This document shows, in pieces, positions 24,898-34,360 of a stretch of 43,007 nucleotides of DNA. Below the pieces are notes generated by a model, which worked only from the letters and a program-made list of their open reading frames with translations, was not told where the DNA came from and made no database searches. Numbering within the stretch: position 1 is the stretch's first letter; each line of letters starts with the position of its first letter. This DNA is from Fidelibacterota bacterium (lineage in GTDB: Bacteria > Fidelibacterota > Marinisomatia > SCGC-AAA003-L08 > TS1B11): the NCBI GenBank assembly GCA_020346745.1, contig CP070787.1, positions 1,391,268 to 1,434,274 of the forward strand. Direction: 5' to 3'. Position numbers and translations under genes: made by a program.

Positions 24898-26133
24898 TTA
24901 GGCAATGAACCTCTTGAACAGGAGAACAGCATTGTGTCCGCCGAAGCCAAAGGTATTGCTCATTGCATACTGGAAGGAGTGTGGCGTTACGCTGTTGGGT
25001 GAATAGGACAGATCACATTCAGGATCCGGAGTAACGTAGTGTATGGTGGGAGGAGCTTCCTGTCGTTGGAGAGCCAGGAGAGTGGTGATCGCTTCTACTC
25101 CTCCGGATGCTCCCAGCATATGCCCGGTCATGGATTTGGTGGAGCTGACGAGCATACCGCTCTTTGCGTGGTCACCGAAAACGGTCTTTATCGCTTCAGT
25201 CTCGCTTTTATCGTTGTAGGGCGTGGAGGTGCCATGCGCGTTGATGTAGCCTATCTCAACAGGATCAATGTCGGCATCCTTGATAGCTCTCTCCATGGCT
25301 CGAGCAGCCCCTTCGCCTCCCTCGGCGGGAGCTGTTATGTGGTATGCATCGGCCGTGGCGCCATAGCCTACCAGTTCGCCGAAAATATCGGCTCCCCGCC
25401 GCTCCGCGTGCTCTAATTCCTCCAGGACTAAGATCCCTGCCCCTTCACTCATCACGAAGCCGTCACGCTCCGCATCGAAAGGACGGCAGGCTGTATCCGG
25501 ATCTGGATTGCGGGATAGCGCTTTCATATTGGTAAAACCCGCCAGGGAAAGCGGGGTGATGGAGGCCTCACACCCGCCGGCGACGATCACATCCGCGTCG
25601 CCATACCTGATGAGCCGGAATGCGTCGCCAAGTGAATGGGACGCCGTGGCACAGGCGGAGATTACGCAATAGTTTGGCCCCTTCAATCCATAATGAATGG
25701 ATACCTGGCCAGCGGCGATGTCGGCGATCAGCATGGGAATGAAAAAAGGACTGACCTTGCGCGGACCATTCTCCATGAGGATCCGGTGAGACCGCTCCAA
25801 GGCCTCGATCCCGCCGATGCCGGAGCCAATGATGACACCTGCCCGGTTTGGATCGGCATGCTCCAAGAATCCTGATTGCGAGATAGCCTGGTCAGCAGCA
25901 ATCATGGCATAGATGGTGAACAGGTCCATCTTGCGTATCTGCTGACGATTCATGTAGGCCTCGGCATCCAGATCCCTAACCTCACCAGCTAAGTGAACAC
26001 CATAATCCCCGGTGTCAAAACGGGTAATGTGGTCGATTCCGTTCCGACCGGAAAATAAACCGGCCTCGAATTCATCGACCGTATTGCCAATGGGAGTGAC
26101 GGCTCCCATCCCGGTTATGACGATTCGTCGCAT
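24898..26133 (-). CDS. fabF: 3-oxoacyl-ACP synthase II
   Basis: A 411-aa condensing enzyme that elongates acyl-ACP with malonyl-ACP. The Cys-His-His triad is present: C161 in CVISACATASHSLGD, His in NAHGTSTPYND, and His in KSMTGHMLGASGG; the C-terminal NTFGFGGHNAVLLFKR is typical. It follows acpP by 24 nt and precedes rnc by 4 nt in the same operon. Confidence 0.97.
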   Translation of the reverse strand: MRRIVITGMGAVTPIGNTVDEFEAGLFSGRNGIDHITRFDTGDYGVHLAGEVRDLDAEAYMNRQQIRKMDLFTIYAMIAADQAISQSGFLEHADPNRAGVIIGSGIGGIEALERSHRILMENGPRKVSPFFIPMLIADIAAGQVSIHYGLKGPNYCVISACATASHSLGDAFRLIRYGDADVIVAGGCEASITPLSLAGFTNMKALSRNPDPDTACRPFDAERDGFVMSEGAGILVLEELEHAERRGADIFGELVGYGATADAYHITAPAEGGEGAARAMERAIKDADIDPVEIGYINAHGTSTPYNDKSETEAIKTVFGDHAKSGMLVSSTKSMTGHMLGASGGVEAITTLLALQRQEAPPTIHYVTPDPECDLSYSPNSVTPHSFQYAMSNTFGFGGHNAVLLFKRFIA

Positions 26134-26157
26134 GAAGAGTGAACCCGCTGCTATAGA

Positions 26158-26391
26158 CTAGGAGTGACTGTCAATATATTCAACCACGGCGCCTACGGTG
26201 GTGAGTTTTTCCGCCTCCTCATCTGGAATCTCAAGATTAAACTCGTCTTCCAGCTGCATGATGAGCTCCACCGTGTCTAATGAGTCGGCGCCCAAGTCCT
26301 CGACAAATTTGGCCTCAGGAGTGATCTTACCAGGTTCCACACCCAGCTTGTCGGCGATAACCTCGGAAATTTTTTCTAGAGTGTCTGACAT
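26158..26391 (-). CDS. acpP: Acyl carrier protein
   Basis: A 77-aa acidic carrier with the phosphopantetheine attachment site [10 protein letters not shown], Ser37. It carries the growing acyl chain for the FabD, FabG, FabF and FabH enzymes encoded on both sides. The ribosome binding site (GGAGG) lies just upstream, and it is 13 nt after fabG, in the classical fabG-acpP-fabF order. Confidence 0.98.
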   Translation of the reverse strand: MSDTLEKISEVIADKLGVEPGKITPEAKFVEDLGADSLDTVELIMQLEDEFNLEIPDEEAEKLTTVGAVVEYIDSHS

Positions 26392-26404
26392 TATACTACC
26401 TCCA

Positions 26405-27148
26405 TTACATTACCATCCCACCATCAACGAGTAGGGTCTGGCCCGTGATGTACCCGGCTTCCTCGCTGGCCAGAAAAGCCACGGCTGAAGCCACATCTTC
26501 GGGCTTACCCATGCGACCGAGGGGGATGTTCTCGGTCAACTTCTGAGTGACTGTTTCCGGAAGATCAGCGGTCATGTCTGTCGTTATGAATCCGGGGGCG
26601 ATGGCATTCACCGTGATCCCTCGGGAGCCAAACTCCTTGGCGGTAGACTTGGTCAATCCGATCAGTCCGGCTTTGGAAGCGGCGTAGTTAGCCTGACCCG
26701 CGTTGCCGATCAGACCCACAACCGACGCGATGTTGATAATGCGTCCGGAACGCTGCCTCATCATGGGACGCACCGCCGCCTTGGTGCAGTTGAATGCCCC
26801 GGTAAGGTTCGTGCGGATAGGCGCCTCCCAGTCTTCTGGACTCAGGCGCATGAGCAGGTTATCTCTGGTGATTCCGGCATTGTTCACCAAAATATGCACC
26901 GCATCGTGTTGCTCCAAGATTTCTTTGAAAGTCGCAGCCACGGCGTCCGTATCCGTGATATCGCACCCGTGTACGCTGGCCTGACTGCCATTGGCGGTAA
27001 CCTCCTCGAGTACTCCCTGAAGGGAGTCAGCCGTCAGGTCGATCAGCGCCATATCGGCGCCAGCCGTGGATAGTGCCAGGCTGATAGAGCGGCCAATTCC
27101 CCGGGCAGCACCCGTGACGACAGCAACTTTTCCGTTAAGCTGTAACAT
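26405..27148 (-). CDS. fabG: 3-oxoacyl-ACP reductase
   Basis: A 247-aa short-chain dehydrogenase reducing 3-oxoacyl-ACP with NADPH. Seen: cofactor loop [10 protein letters not shown] (12-21), [10 protein letters not shown], catalytic Ser in [11 protein letters not shown], the YAASK pair (Tyr/Lys), and the C-terminal [12 protein letters not shown]. The ATG at 27148 (GGAGAA five bases upstream) is preferred over an in-frame start at 27178. It overlaps the end of fabD by 14 nt, so the two are coupled. Confidence 0.96.
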   Translation of the reverse strand: MLQLNGKVAVVTGAARGIGRSISLALSTAGADMALIDLTADSLQGVLEEVTANGSQASVHGCDITDTDAVAATFKEILEQHDAVHILVNNAGITRDNLLMRLSPEDWEAPIRTNLTGAFNCTKAAVRPMMRQRSGRIINIASVVGLIGNAGQANYAASKAGLIGLTKSTAKEFGSRGITVNAIAPGFITTDMTADLPETVTQKLTENIPLGRMGKPEDVASAVAFLASEEAGYITGQTLLVDGGMVM

Positions 27149-28058
27149 GAATTTCTCCAATATCCTCGTCTGTACCAAGGCTTACTATTTCCGAATCTGG
27201 GAGCGTTCTGCGATTCAATCCCTGGAGCACCTTCCCGGCACCCACTTCCAGAAAATAGCTGAAGCCGTCGGCACCCATCTGGCGGATAGTCGCCTCCCAG
27301 CGCACAGGATTTTCCAGTTGAAGCAAGAGGTTATCTCTGATCTTGGCCGCCGAATGCTCCGGCATAGCAGTCACGTTCTGATAAACGGGTACCTTTGGGT
27401 CTCGAATCTCGACAGATTCCAATGCCACTTGCAAGCCTTGTCTGGCCGATGTCATGAGTGGTGAATGGAACGCCCCGGAGACGTTCAGTCTGATAGCGCG
27501 TCGCAGGTTCATTTTCTTGGCCAAGTCTACCGCCTGGTCAACGGCCTTGCGGTCACCGGAGATGATCACCTGGTCGGGGCTGTTCAGATTGGCCGGGACC
27601 ACTACTCCGGATGCCGAAACACCCGCGCAAATCTCCTGGATCTGATCCTCGGTAGCTCCAATGATTGCTGCCATGGCACCCGGTGCAGTTTCGCCCGCCC
27701 GGGACATCTGCTCACCGCGAACCTTTACCACTTCCAGGGCAGCTGCAAAGTCCATCGCACCAGCCGATACTACCGCTGAATACTCACCGAGGCTGTGACC
27801 CGCTGTCGCCTCCGGTGAAATACCCTGCTGCTTGAGCAGCAGATCTAGCGCCAGGCTGTGCACGAACAAGGCCGGCTGCGTGATGTGCGTCTCACGCAAT
27901 TGCTCCTCAGGGCCTTCGAAGGATACCCGCCGGAGGTCAAAACCCAGAATATCCACCGCCTCATCGTATAGCTCGCGTACCTCGCGGTAGCCGTCATACA
28001 GGTCACGGCCCATACCGACCTGCTGGCTACCTTGGCCAGGAAAAAGGAAAACGGCCAC
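27135..28058 (-). CDS. fabD: Malonyl-CoA:ACP transacylase
   Basis: 307 aa. It loads malonyl units onto ACP. Seen: FPGQGSQQVGMG at the N-terminus, the nucleophile elbow GHSLGEYSA with Ser89, a conserved Arg in KVRGEQM, and the catalytic His in SGAFHSPLM. Start 2 nt after the fabH stop; end overlaps fabG. Confidence 0.97.
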   Translation of the reverse strand: MAVFLFPGQGSQQVGMGRDLYDGYREVRELYDEAVDILGFDLRRVSFEGPEEQLRETHITQPALFVHSLALDLLLKQQGISPEATAGHSLGEYSAVVSAGAMDFAAALEVVKVRGEQMSRAGETAPGAMAAIIGATEDQIQEICAGVSASGVVVPANLNSPDQVIISGDRKAVDQAVDLAKKMNLRRAIRLNVSGAFHSPLMTSARQGLQVALESVEIRDPKVPVYQNVTAMPEHSAAKIRDNLLLQLENPVRWEATIRQMGADGFSYFLEVGAGKVLQGLNRRTLPDSEIVSLGTDEDIGEIHVTA

Positions 28059-28060
28059 GT

Positions 28061-29083
28061 CTAGCGGACCTCACTCCATCGGATGTACATGCCTCCCCAC
28101 GTGAAACCAGCGCCGAAGGCCGCCAGGATGAGGTTATCTCCCGGCCGGAGTCGCCCATCGTCAACAGCGTCAGCCATCCCCAAGGGGATGGTGGCCGCCG
28201 TGGTATTGGCGTAGCGCTCGATGTTGGAGAGGACCTGTTCTGCGGTCAGGCCCAGCCGATGGGCACTGGCATCGATGATGCGCTTGTTCGCCTGGTGGGG
28301 AATGAATAATTGGATATCCTTGTTTGTCAGGCCGTTGCGTTCCGCCACCTCCGCGCTTACATCCGCCATCCATTTGGCGGCGTATTTGAACACTGCCGGT
28401 CCGTCTTGCTGAAGATAATGCTGTCCTTTGGCAATGGTCTCCGCAGAGGGAGGATACAGGCTACCACCCCCTTCCATATACAAATATTCCGCGCCTGAAC
28501 CGTCACATCTCAAAATCGAATCCAGAACTCCCTCACTGCCGTCCTCACAGGGCTCTAAAAGGATAGCCCCGGCCCCATCGCCGAACAGAACACAGGTGGC
28601 CCGGTCGGTATAATCGAGGATCGAACTCATGGTATCAGCCCCAATTACCAGGATCTTCGTGTATTGTCCTGATTCCACCATTCGAGCCCCGGTGTCCAGA
28701 GCGAACAGGAAACCTGAGCAGGCCGCTGAAAGATCAAAACCCCAGGCCCGGGTGGCCCCCAGGTTATTCTGTACCAGACAGGCCGTGGCCGGGAAGAACA
28801 TATCGGGTGTCACGGTGGCCACAATAATGCAGTCAATCTCCTCCGGATCGATCTGTCGCTTAAGGAGGACCTCCCGGGCGGCTTCTGTGGCCATGTGAGA
28901 GGTGACTTCGCCATCGCGGACTAAATGCCGTTCGATGATCCCCGTGCGGCTACGTATCCATTCATCGGTGGTATCCACCATTTTCTCTAGTTCAAAGTTG
29001 GATAAGATTCTCTCCGGCAAATACTTGCCGATAGCAGTTATCTTGGCTGTTCTACGCTGTTGTGACGGCATTCCGCTCCTCAA
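28061..29083 (-). CDS. fabH: 3-oxoacyl-ACP synthase III
   Basis: A 340-aa enzyme that starts fatty acid synthesis by condensing an acyl-CoA primer with malonyl-ACP. The Cys-His-Asn triad is visible: C122 in SAACSGFLFALD, His in FIPHQANKRI, Asn in YANTTAAT. The start at 29083 overlaps plsX by 32 nt; the Met at 29071 is an alternative. Substrate range (straight or branched primer) cannot be read from the sequence. Confidence 0.97.
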   Translation of the reverse strand: MRSGMPSQQRRTAKITAIGKYLPERILSNFELEKMVDTTDEWIRSRTGIIERHLVRDGEVTSHMATEAAREVLLKRQIDPEEIDCIIVATVTPDMFFPATACLVQNNLGATRAWGFDLSAACSGFLFALDTGARMVESGQYTKILVIGADTMSSILDYTDRATCVLFGDGAGAILLEPCEDGSEGVLDSILRCDGSGAEYLYMEGGGSLYPPSAETIAKGQHYLQQDGPAVFKYAAKWMADVSAEVAERNGLTNKDIQLFIPHQANKRIIDASAHRLGLTAEQVLSNIERYANTTAATIPLGMADAVDDGRLRPGDNLILAAFGAGFTWGGMYIRWSEVR

Positions 29084-30098
29084 AAATGTCCAAATGTGCC
29101 TCGATCCCTCTTCGAATGCTTCCTAACAGCTCCTCAGTAAGGCATCGTATGGCGGTTTTTAATCCATTCATAATCGCTCTGGCGCTCGATGTTCCATGAC
29201 AAACGATCACCACGCCATTGACTCCCAGCAAAGGGGAGCCACCGTGTTCTTCATAGTCGAGTTCCTGGGCCAGGTCCTTCAGTGCGGGGCGCATGAGAGG
29301 TACCGCAAGTTGGGATATGGGATGTTGTTTCAATTTCTCCTGAGCCCAGCCGGCCACGTGGAGCACCATGCCTTCAATGACCTTCAACAGAATATTGCCA
29401 ACGAAGCCGTCACAGACGACCACATCGGCGACCCCGGCGAACAGGTCACGTGCCTCCACATTGCCAATAAAGTTATCCACGTGTTGAGCAAGTAGGCCAT
29501 GAGCCCTGATAGTCAGGTCGTTCCCTTTGCCCGCTTCCGTGCCGATGTTCAGAAGCCCGATTCGCGGCCTGGGGTGGTCAAACAGATGCACGGAGTTGGC
29601 CCTGGCCATGAGTGCGAACTGCACCAGATCTCTAGCCCTGACATCCACGTTGGCTCCTGCATCACAGAGCAGGAATCCACCCTGGGCAGTGGGAATCAGC
29701 GGACATACAGCAGGCCTGCGGACGCCAGGGATACGATGCAGCAGAAACAGGGCGGCAGATAACAGGGCCCCTGTGCTCCCGGCACTGACAGCACCGTCAG
29801 CCTCCCCCCTCCGCACCAACTCCACTGCCTGTACCAGTGAGGAATTCCGCTTCGTCTTGACGATGCGGGCCGGCCGGTCGTGCATGTCCACTATCTTCTC
29901 CGTGTGGACGATCTCTAGCTGGGAGGGATTGAAGCGATGTTTCTTGACCTCAGCCCGCAAGGCGTCCGATTGGCCTACGAGGATAACCTGAGACCCTTGG
30001 CCGCACGAACTCTGCAGAAAGTCAAAAGCTCCTTTGACCGTTTGCTCAGGGCTGTGATCACCGCCCATGGCATCAAGCGCGATGCGCATTGTGCTCAA
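29052..30098 (-). CDS. plsX: Phosphate acyltransferase PlsX
   Basis: A 348-aa peripheral membrane enzyme that makes acyl-phosphate from acyl-ACP for the PlsY step of phospholipid synthesis. Seen: IALDAMGGDHSPE at the N-terminus, SAGSTGALLSAALF, LCDAGANVD, LLNIGTEAGKGND and VCDGFVGNILLK, all family signatures. Six nt after rpmF; end overlaps fabH. Confidence 0.96.
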   Translation of the reverse strand: MSTMRIALDAMGGDHSPEQTVKGAFDFLQSSCGQGSQVILVGQSDALRAEVKKHRFNPSQLEIVHTEKIVDMHDRPARIVKTKRNSSLVQAVELVRRGEADGAVSAGSTGALLSAALFLLHRIPGVRRPAVCPLIPTAQGGFLLCDAGANVDVRARDLVQFALMARANSVHLFDHPRPRIGLLNIGTEAGKGNDLTIRAHGLLAQHVDNFIGNVEARDLFAGVADVVVCDGFVGNILLKVIEGMVLHVAGWAQEKLKQHPISQLAVPLMRPALKDLAQELDYEEHGGSPLLGVNGVVIVCHGTSSARAIMNGLKTAIRCLTEELLGSIRRGIEAHLDIFEERNAVTTA

Positions 30099-30104
30099 AA
30101 GTGG

Positions 30105-30287
30105 TTAGGATTGTTTTGGTGAAATAACCGGTCGGCCGCGGTAGTATCCACAGTTAGCGCAGACCCGATGGGGCAACTTCGGTTGTCCACATTGCGGGCA
30201 GGTAGCGACCTGAGACGCGGTTAGGGTCCAATGTGTTCGGCGCTTCGCAGAGCGACTGGGTGAGTGTCTTCGTTTTGGATGAGCCAT
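30105..30287 (-). CDS. rpmF: 50S ribosomal protein L32
   Basis: A 60-aa basic protein. The start MAHPKRRHSPSRSAKRR and a zinc ribbon with CPQC and CANC pairs followed by GYYRGR are diagnostic of bL32 in its zinc-binding (C+) form. It sits between yceD and plsX as in many bacteria. Confidence 0.97.
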   Translation of the reverse strand: MAHPKRRHSPSRSAKRRTHWTLTASQVATCPQCGQPKLPHRVCANCGYYRGRPVISPKQS

Positions 30288-30297
30288 ATTGCCTCAT

Positions 30298-30810
30298 TCA
30301 TTCCTTTAATTGTTCCTTGATGGCCAGCAGAGCCGACCAGCGTTCATCCATCTCGTCGGTCTTGCATCCGCATGACTGCATATTCAAATCGGCACCGCAG
30401 GATGGACATAAACCCCTGCAATCTTCGCGGCACAATTTCTTCTGGGGGAGCTCAATGTAGATCGCTCCGGCGATCAGCTCGGACAAGTCCATTGCCGGCT
30501 GATGGGGTGGAAACAGCAGAACCTCAGACTCGCCGGGCTTCAGATCCGGACGAGGCTCGGAGACGAGCCAGCTGCTGAAGGAACCCTCAATTGAATATGG
30601 TGCCGCTCCGAGACACCGATCACAGACCAGGGTCAGATCGGTCTTCACCTCCCCGGTCAAGAGGAAGTCTTCACCCTGCTTGTGTACGCTGAGCCCTACC
30701 TGAACAGGTGTCTCGGGATTCCCCAGAGTATTAATGCCGATGTCAAAAAGGGTTTCCTGAAAAAATTGTGTCCCTTCGAAATGATGAAGGTCGCCACGCA
30801 AAATTTTCAT
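30298..30810 (-). CDS. yceD: YceD/DUF177 family protein
   Basis: 170 aa. DUF177 proteins are encoded just upstream of rpmF; they are implicated in 23S rRNA accumulation/ribosome assembly in plants and bacteria, without a known catalytic role. Seen: the conserved LVCDRCLGAA region near the middle and a C-terminal cysteine-rich stretch (CREDCRGLCPSCGADLN, then CGC), which probably binds zinc, before a helical DERWSALLAIKEQL tail. It starts with ATG at 30810 after a 128-bp AT-rich gap that probably holds the promoter of the lipid operon, though I could not define its boxes. Confidence 0.88.
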   Translation of the reverse strand: MKILRGDLHHFEGTQFFQETLFDIGINTLGNPETPVQVGLSVHKQGEDFLLTGEVKTDLTLVCDRCLGAAPYSIEGSFSSWLVSEPRPDLKPGESEVLLFPPHQPAMDLSELIAGAIYIELPQKKLCREDCRGLCPSCGADLNMQSCGCKTDEMDERWSALLAIKEQLKE

Positions 30811-30938
30811 AAACGCCCAAATTAAAAAATATTAATTACTGGAACAACAGACATTTAGTTCTTCAAATCCATTCAGGATTCATACGACCAGTAAGAGGCA
30901 TCCTCCCGTGCCGCGCTGTCTGAATGAACGTCATCCCG

Positions 30939-32138
30939 TTATTGAGCTGCTCCCCTACTTTGAGCCTCCTCACCCTTGTCATCTTCCGTTGACGCTCTGG
31001 CGCTTTCAGCACCCTGTTCTTCGGCTTCCACCTCCAGATCCTCCTCATCCTTGCGCTCTAGAAGATTCTCGTCATCGGTCCTCAGCTTATAGGTGAGAAA
31101 AGAGAGACTCTGCCCCACGCTGATAATGGACATCCCGTAAGCGAAAACTGAACCGAACATAAGTAAGATCAGGATCGCCAGCAGACTCCCTATGAAGGCT
31201 TCCCAGCCAGTAGCGGCAATGGGGTGCATTCCATTAGCCAGAAAAGTGAAGGGGATGCCCAGGCCGGAAAGAATTTGAAACGGGCACGCATCGCCGGCGA
31301 GGACGATTCTCTCAGCCCAGGCAAGGATGGGATCTATCTTATCTCCCATCAACCAGGCAGCTCCGAAAATCCACTTGAGAAACTGGTAACCAAGTGTTAA
31401 CGCGCCACAGTAGACTACCATACCTGCTATGGCCAGGATGGCAATGATAGCGGAATAGACAACGATCCGCCAGGACTGGTTCCAGGTGATGGCATAGGCC
31501 TGAAAACTGCTGCCCAGGGCATCTTCTTCCCAGAGAGCAACGATAGCCGGCAGATGCAGCAGCAATACAATCAGTACCACCACGGAATAGATGACAAACA
31601 ATGACCCTGCGAGATAGACGGGGAAAAACCCGACGAATACTATTTCACCAACGAATGGAATCTTCCCCACCAAGGCCATTAATACCGCCAGCAGTAGAAA
31701 TAAGGCAATGATTAAGATCAGTGACACGGGCGAGAAGAGTACCGCGCGCCAGTGTCGCCGTATGAATTTCATCCCGCTATTGGCCGTGTAGAACGGATCT
31801 CCCTTTAGTTCCTTATAGGTTATCCGGGCGACAATCGTACCGGCCAACAGGGTAATGATCAGCCACAGCAGAAGCCCAAGACCATAGAGTATCCAGGCTG
31901 CGGGGCTGGATAGCGCTTCACTCGACAGACTGAAGAAAGGATAGAGACCGAATCGGTCCCAGGTAATTGATAACGAGTTTCCATCGGACAGGAAAGCTAG
32001 ATAGGTCAACAGGAGATAGGCGGGATATCCCACAGCCAATCCCATCAGATGGGTCCAGATTTTCTTGACCTTTAGTGCTCGCCGCGGAGCTCCAAACAAG
32101 TCAATAAAATTAAAGCGCAGCTTCTGAGGCTCAAACAC
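30939..32138 (-). CDS. Polytopic membrane protein, unknown function
   Basis: 399 aa with a GTG start; family not recognised. About seven or eight hydrophobic segments are visible (for example near 32-50, 84-110, 136-165, 170-205, 228-258 and 300-335), with charged inter-membrane loops and a highly charged, mainly acidic C-terminal tail of ~50 residues rich in Glu, Asp and Ala (EDLEVEAEEQGAES). A putative cytoplasmic N-terminus resembles no catalytic domain. It lies between the SPOR lipoprotein and yceD, all on the minus strand, so it may be cotranscribed with the envelope protein. No function is proposed. Confidence 0.75.
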   Translation of the reverse strand: MFEPQKLRFNFIDLFGAPRRALKVKKIWTHLMGLAVGYPAYLLLTYLAFLSDGNSLSITWDRFGLYPFFSLSSEALSSPAAWILYGLGLLLWLIITLLAGTIVARITYKELKGDPFYTANSGMKFIRRHWRAVLFSPVSLILIIALFLLLAVLMALVGKIPFVGEIVFVGFFPVYLAGSLFVIYSVVVLIVLLLHLPAIVALWEEDALGSSFQAYAITWNQSWRIVVYSAIIAILAIAGMVVYCGALTLGYQFLKWIFGAAWLMGDKIDPILAWAERIVLAGDACPFQILSGLGIPFTFLANGMHPIAATGWEAFIGSLLAILILLMFGSVFAYGMSIISVGQSLSFLTYKLRTDDENLLERKDEEDLEVEAEEQGAESARASTEDDKGEEAQSRGAAQ

Positions 32139-32184
32139 GGCCAGTTATCTCCACGTTTAAATTGGTTGGGAAAGGTCTGGAGCG

Positions 32185-33003
32185 CTATTGTTGCTGATCA
32201 ATATCCTCTAGGCGCACATTATCAACCCAGGCACCGGTATATATGGTACTGATCTCCATCAGCAACGCTCTCGCCTCGTTGATTGAAGTGTAATCACCAA
32301 TACGAACGCGCCACCATACCTCTCCTACTTCTCCCTTGTCCTCAAGAAATACCCGCTGTATATAAGCATCGTATCCTTTCTCCTTCACCTGCTGCAGGAT
32401 CTTCTGGGCTTGCTTGGCTGTTTTCCAGCTGCTTACCTGCACGGTGAAATGGCCCTTAATGACATCACTGCGGTATTTCTTCTCAGGTGGCTTCGCTCGT
32501 GTCACCCGCGAAGCTGGAGCTGTTTTCGGCTTCGGGGGAGCGGTGGCTACAGTGGACGGAGGCTTCGGGGCAACCTCTTTGGCCGGAGCAGCCGAGGGTT
32601 CTGCCTGAGCAGTCCTTGCTTCGGTCGTGGGTGCGGCTATTGGCTCCTCCCTCGGGAGCACCGACGTATCTTCATACGCGGTGTAGTAAAACTCATGGTC
32701 CGAGACTTCCTCACCGTATGAGATTATCGTCACGGCGAAGCCGTAATTCCCAACTTCATCAGGTGTAAAGGTGAACAGGTTGGAATACGAAGAAAAGTCG
32801 GGGACCAACAGACTTTCATCAGGCAGCTCCAGAGGAACCCAGCGATAGCTTACATCGAATGCGTCCTCGGGCGGCTCGACGATAATGGATTCCGGTTCAC
32901 CGACGAAAATCGGCTTGTACTCCTTCTTCCCCCACGGCAGATACTGGCAACCGTACCAGCTGAAAAGCAGAATAAGCGGTAGAACTATGAGGCGGCGTTT
33001 CAC
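32185..33003 (-). CDS. SPOR-domain lipoprotein
   Basis: 272 aa from a GTG start with AAAGGGGG seven bases upstream. A lipoprotein signal ends at WYGC with Cys19. Residues about 115-175 are a Pro/Ala/Thr/Lys-rich linker, typical of a segment spanning the periplasm. A C-terminal SPOR domain (about 183-265; HFTVQVSSWKTAKQAQKILQQV and WWRVRIGDYTSINEARALL) should bind denuded glycan strands at division septa. The N-terminal part (about 40-110) looks like a small Ig-like beta domain. It suggests an outer-membrane-anchored protein working with the wall during division. Confidence 0.82.
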   Translation of the reverse strand: MKRRLIVLPLILLFSWYGCQYLPWGKKEYKPIFVGEPESIIVEPPEDAFDVSYRWVPLELPDESLLVPDFSSYSNLFTFTPDEVGNYGFAVTIISYGEEVSDHEFYYTAYEDTSVLPREEPIAAPTTEARTAQAEPSAAPAKEVAPKPPSTVATAPPKPKTAPASRVTRAKPPEKKYRSDVIKGHFTVQVSSWKTAKQAQKILQQVKEKGYDAYIQRVFLEDKGEVGEVWWRVRIGDYTSINEARALLMEISTIYTGAWVDNVRLEDIDQQQ

Positions 33004-33022
33004 AATCGCACCCCCTTTGATA

Positions 33023-33448
33023 TTAGAGGTTTGCTAGAATATCCCCAACAGCGAAAAAAAATGCAACCTCTTTCTCAGCATTTTCATCCGAATCCGAGCC
33101 ATGTACAGCATTTTCTCCTACGCTGGAGGCAAAATCTCTACGAATAGTGCCTGCTGCAGCGTCAGCCGGGTCCGTGGCGCCGATCAGCTGGCGGAATTGC
33201 TCGACCGCATTTTCCTTCTCCAGCACCATAGGCATGCAGGGAGCTGAGGACATGAATGCGGTGAGCTCTTCGAAGAACGGTTGCCCCCGGTGAATCTCGT
33301 AGAATCCTTCCGCCTGGGACTTGGACATCTTGATGATCCTGGCAGCCTGGACCTGAAATCCGGCGTCCACGATCCTTGCCAGGATTTTGCCGTGGTGATT
33401 GGCACCCATGGCATCGGGCTTGATAATCGCTAAGGTTCTGGTTCCCAA
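33023..33448 (-). CDS. ndk: Nucleoside diphosphate kinase
   Basis: 141 aa, TTG start with GGAGGG four bases upstream. It transfers the gamma-phosphate of ATP to other NDPs through a phosphohistidine. Seen: LAIIKPDAM at 6-14, the catalytic His116 in ENAVHGSDS, and TIRRDF at 101-106. It is 36 nt downstream of sucD; NDK is known to interact functionally and, in Pseudomonas, physically with succinyl-CoA synthetase, so the gene pairing is meaningful. Confidence 0.96.
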   Translation of the reverse strand: MGTRTLAIIKPDAMGANHHGKILARIVDAGFQVQAARIIKMSKSQAEGFYEIHRGQPFFEELTAFMSSAPCMPMVLEKENAVEQFRQLIGATDPADAAAGTIRRDFASSVGENAVHGSDSDENAEKEVAFFFAVGDILANL

Positions 33449-33484
33449 TGATCCCTCCGCTCTGCTTATGTTCCCGTTCTGCGA

Positions 33485-34360
33485 TTAAGCCAGAGCCCGC
33501 TTAACGGTCTCCCCGATCTTAGCGGGACTGTCACACACATGGATTCCAGCCGCCTGCAGGGCCTCGATCTTACTTTGGGCAGTGCCCTGGCCGCCGGAGA
33601 TAATGGCGCCCGCGTGTCCCATCCGGCGCCCGGGAGGCGCCGTCCGGCCGGCAACGAATGCCACCACCGGCTTGGAGAATCCCGTTTCCTGGATCCAGGC
33701 CGCTGCTTCTTCTTCCGCGGAACCACCGATCTCACCGATCAGGACCACGCCATCGGTATCCTTGTCCTCAGCAAACAGCTTCAGTAAGTCGAGGAACGTC
33801 GATCCAATGATCGGATCGCCCCCAATCCCGATGCAGGTCGATTGGCCGATGCCCAACTCGGTCAGCTGGTATACAGCCTCATAGGTGAGCGTTCCACTCC
33901 TGGAAATTACGCCGACTTTGCCGGGCTTATGGATAAATCCCGGCATGATGCCCACTTTGCACTGGCCGGGGGTAATTATCCCTGGGCAATTGGGACCGAC
34001 CAGCCTTGTGGAGCTCCCATTCAGCAGAGCGTTTACGCGTACCATATCAAACGTGGGAATGCCCTCGGTGATGCAGACTACCACCTCCAGCTGGGCGGCA
34101 ATCGCTTCCGTGATAGCATCCGCCGCGAAGGATGACGGGACGAATATCACGGCCGCGTTGGCCTCGCCGGCTGCCTTGGCTTCAGCCACGGTGTTGTAGA
34201 TCGGCACTCCGTTGGCATCCTTCTGGCCTCCTTTGCCGGGAGTAACTCCCGCAACCACCTGTGTCCCGTACTTGACCATCTGCTCCGTATGGAAGCTCCC
34301 TTCACCACCTGTGATACCCTGCACGATCAACCGTGTTTGGTCACCAACGAGAATACTCAT
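33485..34360 (-). CDS. sucD: Succinyl-CoA synthetase alpha subunit
   Basis: A 291-aa CoA-binding subunit with the phosphorylated His249 in [11 protein letters not shown], the [12 protein letters not shown] loop and [11 protein letters not shown]. With SucC it makes ATP or GTP from succinyl-CoA by substrate-level phosphorylation (TCA cycle). It overlaps sucC by 4 nt (ATGA). Confidence 0.97.
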   Translation of the reverse strand: MSILVGDQTRLIVQGITGGEGSFHTEQMVKYGTQVVAGVTPGKGGQKDANGVPIYNTVAEAKAAGEANAAVIFVPSSFAADAITEAIAAQLEVVVCITEGIPTFDMVRVNALLNGSSTRLVGPNCPGIITPGQCKVGIMPGFIHKPGKVGVISRSGTLTYEAVYQLTELGIGQSTCIGIGGDPIIGSTFLDLLKLFAEDKDTDGVVLIGEIGGSAEEEAAAWIQETGFSKPVVAFVAGRTAPPGRRMGHAGAIISGGQGTAQSKIEALQAAGIHVCDSPAKIGETVKRALA